From positions 1 to 7,824 of the forward strand of contig RFKV01000094.1 of NCBI GenBank assembly GCA_003694175.1: a stretch of 7,824 nucleotides of DNA. Direction: 5' to 3'. Below the pieces are notes generated by a model, which saw only the letters and a list, made by a program, of their open reading frames with translations, was not told the origin of the DNA and made no database searches. Positions 4,740 through 7,824 of the stretch are shown here, piece by piece. Source of the stretch: Candidatus Dojkabacteria bacterium (lineage in GTDB: Bacteria; Patescibacteriota; Dojkabacteria; J137). Position 1 is the stretch's first letter. Every line of letters begins with the position of its first letter. The position numbers were made by a program, and so were the translations under genes.

Positions 4740-6344
4740 CTACATTGTTTCGTGAAGAGTGGCCAAAAACTCCTTATTGTTTTTTGTCTTCTTGAGTCTA
4801 TTAATTAAAACCTCTGTAGGATTACTTGATGTTTCTGACTTTATAACATCAAGCATTCTAATCACCCTATAAACCTGGGTAATTATTTCCTTATCAAGCA
4901 ATTTATCTTCATTTCTTGTGTAAGATGCTGATACGTCAATCGCAGGGAAAATCCTTCTTTCAGCAAGCTTTCTATCTAATTTAACCTCCATATTTCCCGT
5001 ACCTTTAAACTCTTCAAATATAACTTCATCCATTTTGCTACCAGTATCTACTAAAGCAGTAGCTATAATAGTTAGACTTCCTCCATTTTCCATGTTTCTA
5101 GCAGCACCAAAGAACTTTTTCGGAGGATAAATAGCTACCGGATCAAAACCCCCAGACAATGTTCTACCAGAAGGGGGAGCAATAATGTTATAAGCTCTTG
5201 CTAATCTAGTAATGCTATCCATAAGAATTACTACATCTTTTCCCAGCTCTACCAATCTCTTAGCTCTCTCAATGGCCATTTCGGAAATTTTAGCATGAAG
5301 TTCTGGAGGTTCATCAAAGTTCGCCGCTATAACCTCTCCTTTTACTGATCTTTGCATGTCTGTGACCTCTTCAGGTCTTTCACCAACCAATAGAACGATT
5401 ATGTGAATTTCGGGATGATTTGTAGCAATTCCATGAGCTATGTCTTTTAGAAGCCAGGTTTTCCCGACCTTGGGAGGAGCAACTATCATAGACCTTTGAC
5501 CTTTACCAATTGGGGATATCAAATCTATTATCCTAGTTGACAGAATATGCGACTCAGTCTCTAATTTTATTTGAGTATTAGGATATATTGGAGTAAGCGA
5601 GTTAAAGTTAGGTCTTGTAAGTGAAGCCTCTGGTGACATATTGTTAACTGCTTCAATTCTCAAAAGACTCAAGTACCTCTCACCTTCTTTAGGGGACCTA
5701 GCTTGTCCCGATACAAAATCGCCTGGGCGTAAACCAAATCTTTTGATTTGAGAAGGTGATACATAAACATCGTTCTCACCAGGTAACATTGTAGATGATC
5801 TAAGTACGCCGTGACTCTCTCTTACAATCTCTAAAAAGCCTTCAGCAAATATATTTCCTCCACGTTTAGTCTCTTCAGCAACTATCATTAACAACAAATC
5901 ATTTTTTTTATAATCCGATACGTTTTTTATATTCAAACTCTCTGCAATTTTTCTGAGTTCAAGTATTGACAAAACTTCAAGATCTTTAATCGATCTACCT
6001 TGTACAATGGTATCTTTGTTCCTCAAGTTTGTAGTTATTTTTTCTTCGAAGTCTGCGTCAGTTTTAGATTTGACGTTTTTATCTAAACTTGCAGAGTTTT
6101 TATTTTCGTCAATCTTTAAAGAGTTTTCTAAATCGATTTGAAAAAGATCAATGCCATTAGATCTGGATTTGGATGAATCGGGTGATTCGCTATTTTTATT
6201 AATGCCATCTTCTTGTAATTTTGGTTGACTTATGTCACTGTTATCGTTATTTGATATCAATTTGGTTCTTCTCTTCTTATTCTTATTCTCAGGTTTACTT
6301 TCTTCATCAACGACAATATTTGTTTTAGTGGAATTAGAGATCAT
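4740..6344 (-). CDS. rho: Transcription termination factor Rho
   Basis: Rho is a hexameric RNA-dependent ATPase that ends transcription of untranslated RNA. The product is 534 residues from the ATG at 6344. Residues 1-115 are a disordered extension rich in Ser, Asn, Lys and Asp; then come the Rho N-terminal helical domain (about 120-156), the RNA-binding OB fold with VYVSPSQIKRFGLRPGDFVSG (about 193-213), and the ATPase. The ATPase has Walker A APPKVGKT (289-296), Walker B VVILMD (371-376), FFGAARN, and the Q-loop KGTGNMEVKL (447-456). The arginine-finger segment reads SYTR (474-477), where SGTR is usual. A TTG at 6371 would add nine residues, but it lies upstream of the predicted transcription start, so I prefer the ATG. 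A GAGGAA sits directly before this ATG, too close for a normal Shine-Dalgarno sequence. Confidence 0.97.
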   Translation of the reverse strand: MISNSTKTNIVVDEESKPENKNKKRRTKLISNNDNSDISQPKLQEDGINKNSESPDSSKSRSNGIDLFQIDLENSLKIDENKNSASLDKNVKSKTDADFEEKITTNLRNKDTIVQGRSIKDLEVLSILELRKIAESLNIKNVSDYKKNDLLLMIVAEETKRGGNIFAEGFLEIVRESHGVLRSSTMLPGENDVYVSPSQIKRFGLRPGDFVSGQARSPKEGERYLSLLRIEAVNNMSPEASLTRPNFNSLTPIYPNTQIKLETESHILSTRIIDLISPIGKGQRSMIVAPPKVGKTWLLKDIAHGIATNHPEIHIIVLLVGERPEEVTDMQRSVKGEVIAANFDEPPELHAKISEMAIERAKRLVELGKDVVILMDSITRLARAYNIIAPPSGRTLSGGFDPVAIYPPKKFFGAARNMENGGSLTIIATALVDTGSKMDEVIFEEFKGTGNMEVKLDRKLAERRIFPAIDVSASYTRNEDKLLDKEIITQVYRVIRMLDVIKSETSSNPTEVLINRLKKTKNNKEFLATLHETM

Positions 6345-6360
6345 TTCCTCAAAGTTAAAA

Positions 6361-6390
6361 GTTATATACAAAAATACAAAAATGCATCAA
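6361..6390 (-). promoter_or_regulatory. Promoter of rho
   Basis: On the minus strand, TTGATG (complement of 6385-6390) and TATAAC (complement of 6361-6366) are 18 bp apart. Transcription would begin near 6354, leaving a leader of only about 10 nt before the ATG at 6344. This supports that ATG over the TTG at 6371. Assignment is by motif only. Confidence 0.5.
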
Positions 6391-6702
6391 AGCGCGCTAT
6401 TTCCAGTTAGTTAAATATAAGTTAAAAAAGAAGGAAACACAAAATACAACAAGGAAGAAAGGTTGTTTGACATAAAACTTAAAATCACAAAAACGGGAAA
6501 GCACAGAGATATATTACTACTAAAAATTATATCATTTAAGAAACTTAACTCCTAACAAAAAAACAAAACCCAAAAATATTCGATCCAAATCAAAAGTCTC
6601 TGATTTTAAACATTACCACTTGACACAATATACCAAAGAAAAACATTTGTTCACGCAAAACAAAAGAAAAAGCCTAAACACAAGCAACTATAACTGAAAA
6701 AG
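6391..6702. other. AT-rich spacer upstream of rho, no gene seen
   Basis: I see no gene in this stretch. The plus strand is strongly A- and C-rich from about 6540 to 6700. The minus strand is C/T-rich and G-poor around 6421-6480, which would resemble a Rho-utilisation site if transcribed. A TATAAT on the minus strand (complement of 6526-6531) has no acceptable -35 box. Confidence 0.4.
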
Positions 6703-6725
6703 AAAAAAAAGCTACAAGCTCTTTT
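6703..6725 (-). terminator. Terminator of the candidate ncRNA
   Basis: On the minus strand AAAAGAGCT, loop TGT, AGCTTTTTT form a 9-bp hairpin with one G-U, running into eight T residues. The 3' arm is shared with the terminal closing stem of the RNA, so the two pairings exclude each other. Either would end transcription at the T-run. Confidence 0.6.
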
Positions 6726-6931
6726 CCAAAAGTCCAGCAAGTAGGCATCCAACAGAATTTAAGACGCCCTGTACGCGAACCAGACTTTGGGAGAAGAGCT
6801 CAAGTCTGATACCTGACTTTACAACTAAACTTTTTAACTTACCCGTCACACAATCATGTGTGAAAGATGTGACAAACACAGAACCCAAAATCATGATCAA
6901 CTCACACCATCACTCTCTCAAACTTATAGCT
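6703..6931 (-). ncRNA. Candidate structured non-coding RNA of about 220 nt, unidentified
   Basis: A GC-richer island in a 1-kb AT-rich gap lies just downstream of a perfect consensus promoter. The predicted 5' end (AGCTATAAG, complement of 6923-6931) is complementary over 9 bp to the 3' end (CTTGTAGCT, complement of 6710-6718), directly followed by a U-run (6703-6710). Inside are three hairpins: CACACA/TGTGTG with a 4-nt loop (6847-6862); a perfect 7-bp CAGACTT/AAGTCTG (6781-6808); and GGCGTC/GATGCC with one G-U (6744-6768). I find no SRP GGAA domain, RNase P core, tmRNA end or 6S-like long hairpin. A 62-codon frame crosses it (6712-6900) but begins with TTG (an in-frame ATG follows at 6894), looks like no family, and is probably incidental. 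Unknown class. Confidence 0.6.
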
Positions 6932-6938
6932 AAGACAA

Positions 6939-6967
6939 ATTATAAAAGATAATGCAAACTTTGTCAA
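6939..6967 (-). promoter_or_regulatory. Perfect consensus sigma70 promoter of the candidate ncRNA
   Basis: On the minus strand, TTGACA (complement of 6962-6967), a 17-bp spacer and TATAAT (complement of 6939-6944). All twelve box positions match consensus. Transcription would start at about 6931, exactly where the 5' arm of the RNA's terminal stem begins. It is the strongest promoter in the window. Confidence 0.8.
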
Positions 6968-7007
6968 CGCCAACTCACAAACCCAACACTGAATCACTAT
7001 CTTTGCC

Positions 7008-7036
7008 ATTTTATCTTACGTTTTTATATTTGTCAA
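7008..7036 (-). promoter_or_regulatory. Second, upstream sigma70 promoter in tandem
   Basis: On the minus strand, TTGACA (complement of 7031-7036), 17 bp, TAAAAT (complement of 7008-7013). It lies 69 bp upstream of the other promoter in the same direction and would give a transcript about 70 nt longer at its 5' end. Confidence 0.65.
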
Positions 7037-7040
7037 GAGG

Positions 7041-7426
7041 TGTTTCACGCAATTGATACAATTTGATGAAAGATAGAGAAAATAAAGAAAAATAAAATAA
7101 AAACACTAGAAAAACTCTCCTTGGCTTTCCGATAAAGCCATCTTTATTTGATTTGTTGTGATACTTATCTGTTTGTAAAGTTGTTTAAAATTAAAATCAG
7201 GCTTCAAACTAAACCTTAACAACACCACAAGCGTATTCTATTTTCTTCATTTTTGATGTTCTTTATAGTTGAGTAAATGAAATATTCATTAAGAAGCATT
7301 CAAATCCAGTTATACCGGACACTATAGTATCTAAAAATATCCTTAGTAGTTCTACTCACGTGATAATAAGGGATAATGTAAAATTTAAACGCACAAAAAA
7401 AAATTCAACACAATAAAGGTCAAAGA
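7041..7426. other. Spacer downstream of the clp gene, no gene seen
   Basis: No protein or RNA gene is supported here. It contains one inverted repeat (7122-7140), a near-palindrome around ACTATAGT (7318-7331) and a 13-codon frame too short to call. No strong hairpin with a T-run follows the clp stop directly, so that gene's terminator is unclear. Confidence 0.4.
7122..7140. repeat. 7-bp inverted repeat, possible clp terminator
   Basis: TGGCTTT, loop CCGAT, AAAGCCA form a perfect 7-bp stem. On the minus strand a T-run begins 7 nt after the stem, so it could be a weak terminator for the clp transcript about 290 nt downstream of its stop. On the plus strand only a broken T-run follows. Confidence 0.4.
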
Positions 7427-7824
7427 TTAAACTATGTCTATGACAACTTCATAAGAATCTCCTTCACCTTCTTTCATGTCGACACTAACTAACATTGGCT
7501 TAGTAGGCGAGAGTGAAATCTGATTCTTTATTAAATAATCAGCAATCTTGGATTTAATTTCCTTATCTAGTACGCGTTGCAGGTTTCTTACTCCATACTC
7601 TTCTGAATAACCTTTTTTTAAAATATGGTCAATAACATTGGATCCAACTTTTAGCATTAACCCCCTTTTAATTAAATCTTCACTAAGTTTATCAATTTGT
7701 TTTAACACAATCGTACGAGCTGATTCATAATTAATCTTATTAAATATCAGTATTAAACCTATCCTGTTAATTAACTCAGGAGATAATTTTTCTTTTAGGC
7801 TTTCCGTGATTATTTCCTTATATC
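7427..7824 (-). CDS. ClpA/ClpB/ClpC-family AAA+ ATPase, C-terminal part (partial)
   Basis: Hsp100/Clp proteins are hexameric ATP-driven unfoldases that reactivate aggregates (ClpB) or feed a protease (ClpA/ClpC). The reading frame is open to the window edge, so the 5' part is missing and about 132 residues are visible. The second AAA+ module's end is recognisable: LSPELINRIGLILIFNK matches the family PEFLNRIDEIIVF (Asp replaced by Gly), then a helical segment, then GYSEEYGVRNLQRVLD, the sensor-2 motif (family GYDPxYGARPLKR). A short C-terminal tail ends in VVIDIV with stop TAA. The visible part does not decide between ClpA, ClpB and ClpC. The gene begins outside the window, not at the internal GTG at 7708. 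Confidence 0.88.
   Translation of the reverse strand, partial: YKEIITESLKEKLSPELINRIGLILIFNKINYESARTIVLKQIDKLSEDLIKRGLMLKVGSNVIDHILKKGYSEEYGVRNLQRVLDKEIKSKIADYLIKNQISLSPTKPMLVSVDMKEGEGDSYEVVIDIV

Noticed and set aside
6345..6371. TTG start adding nine residues to Rho
   Set aside because: It lies upstream of the likely transcription start of the promoter at 6361-6390, and the added residues match nothing in Rho.
6232..6414. Plus-strand 60-codon hydrophobic frame over the start of rho
   Set aside because: Opposite strand of the low-complexity N-terminus of Rho; hydrophobicity follows from reading Lys/Asn/Asp codons backwards.
6712..6900. 62-codon minus-strand frame, with a faint L10-C-terminus-like tail (SLVRVQGVLNSV)
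   Set aside because: It starts with TTG, with an ATG two codons in, resembles no family over its length, and lies inside a segment with strong RNA-fold signals. The L10 likeness is short and does not match the rplJ in this window.
7318..7331. Near-palindrome GACACTATAGTATC as an operator
   Set aside because: Short, AT-rich, not beside a recognisable promoter; expected by chance.
1..7824. CRISPR array, insertion sequence, prophage or defence system
   Set aside because: No spaced direct repeats, transposase, terminal inverted repeats or phage genes are seen; the content is housekeeping.

Overview
The window is AT-rich bacterial DNA carrying a translation and transcription housekeeping cluster. 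The standard genetic code fits every gene: Trp is TGG, the tRNA-Trp is CCA, and TGA occurs only as one stop. TTGACA/TATAAT promoters, a Rho factor and an L33 without zinc-binding cysteines argue against a mollicute and against a Bacteroidetes-type promoter system. No start codon has a well-placed Shine-Dalgarno sequence. This fits an AT-rich, possibly host-associated or candidate-phylum bacterium, but I cannot name the lineage from sequence alone.

Plus strand, 130-3640: a consensus-like promoter precedes rpmG (L33), tRNA-Trp(CCA), secE, nusG, rplK (L11), rplA (L1), an L10-type attenuator leader, rplJ (L10) and rplL (L7/L12), then a terminator. The order is the classical bacterial one, except that rpoB and rpoC do not follow rplL.

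Minus strand, 3610-4434: tRNA-Arg(CCT) lies 16 nt upstream of a 244-codon gene of unknown function. That gene converges on rplL, and its last codons lie inside the rplL terminator.

Minus strand, 4700-6390: rho has its own promoter, a long disordered N-terminal extension and a downstream AT-rich terminator. NusG and Rho, functional partners in transcription termination, are both encoded here.

Minus strand, 6391-7426: this is a gap of about 1 kb without convincing protein genes. It holds two tandem promoters with exact 17-bp spacers; the nearer one is a perfect TTGACA-N17-TATAAT. They point into a GC-richer segment of about 220 nt whose 5' and 3' ends are complementary and which ends in a U-run. 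I read this as an unidentified structured non-coding RNA, the most interesting item in the window. At 7427-7824 is the C-terminal part of a ClpA/B/C-type AAA+ chaperone, cut by the window edge.
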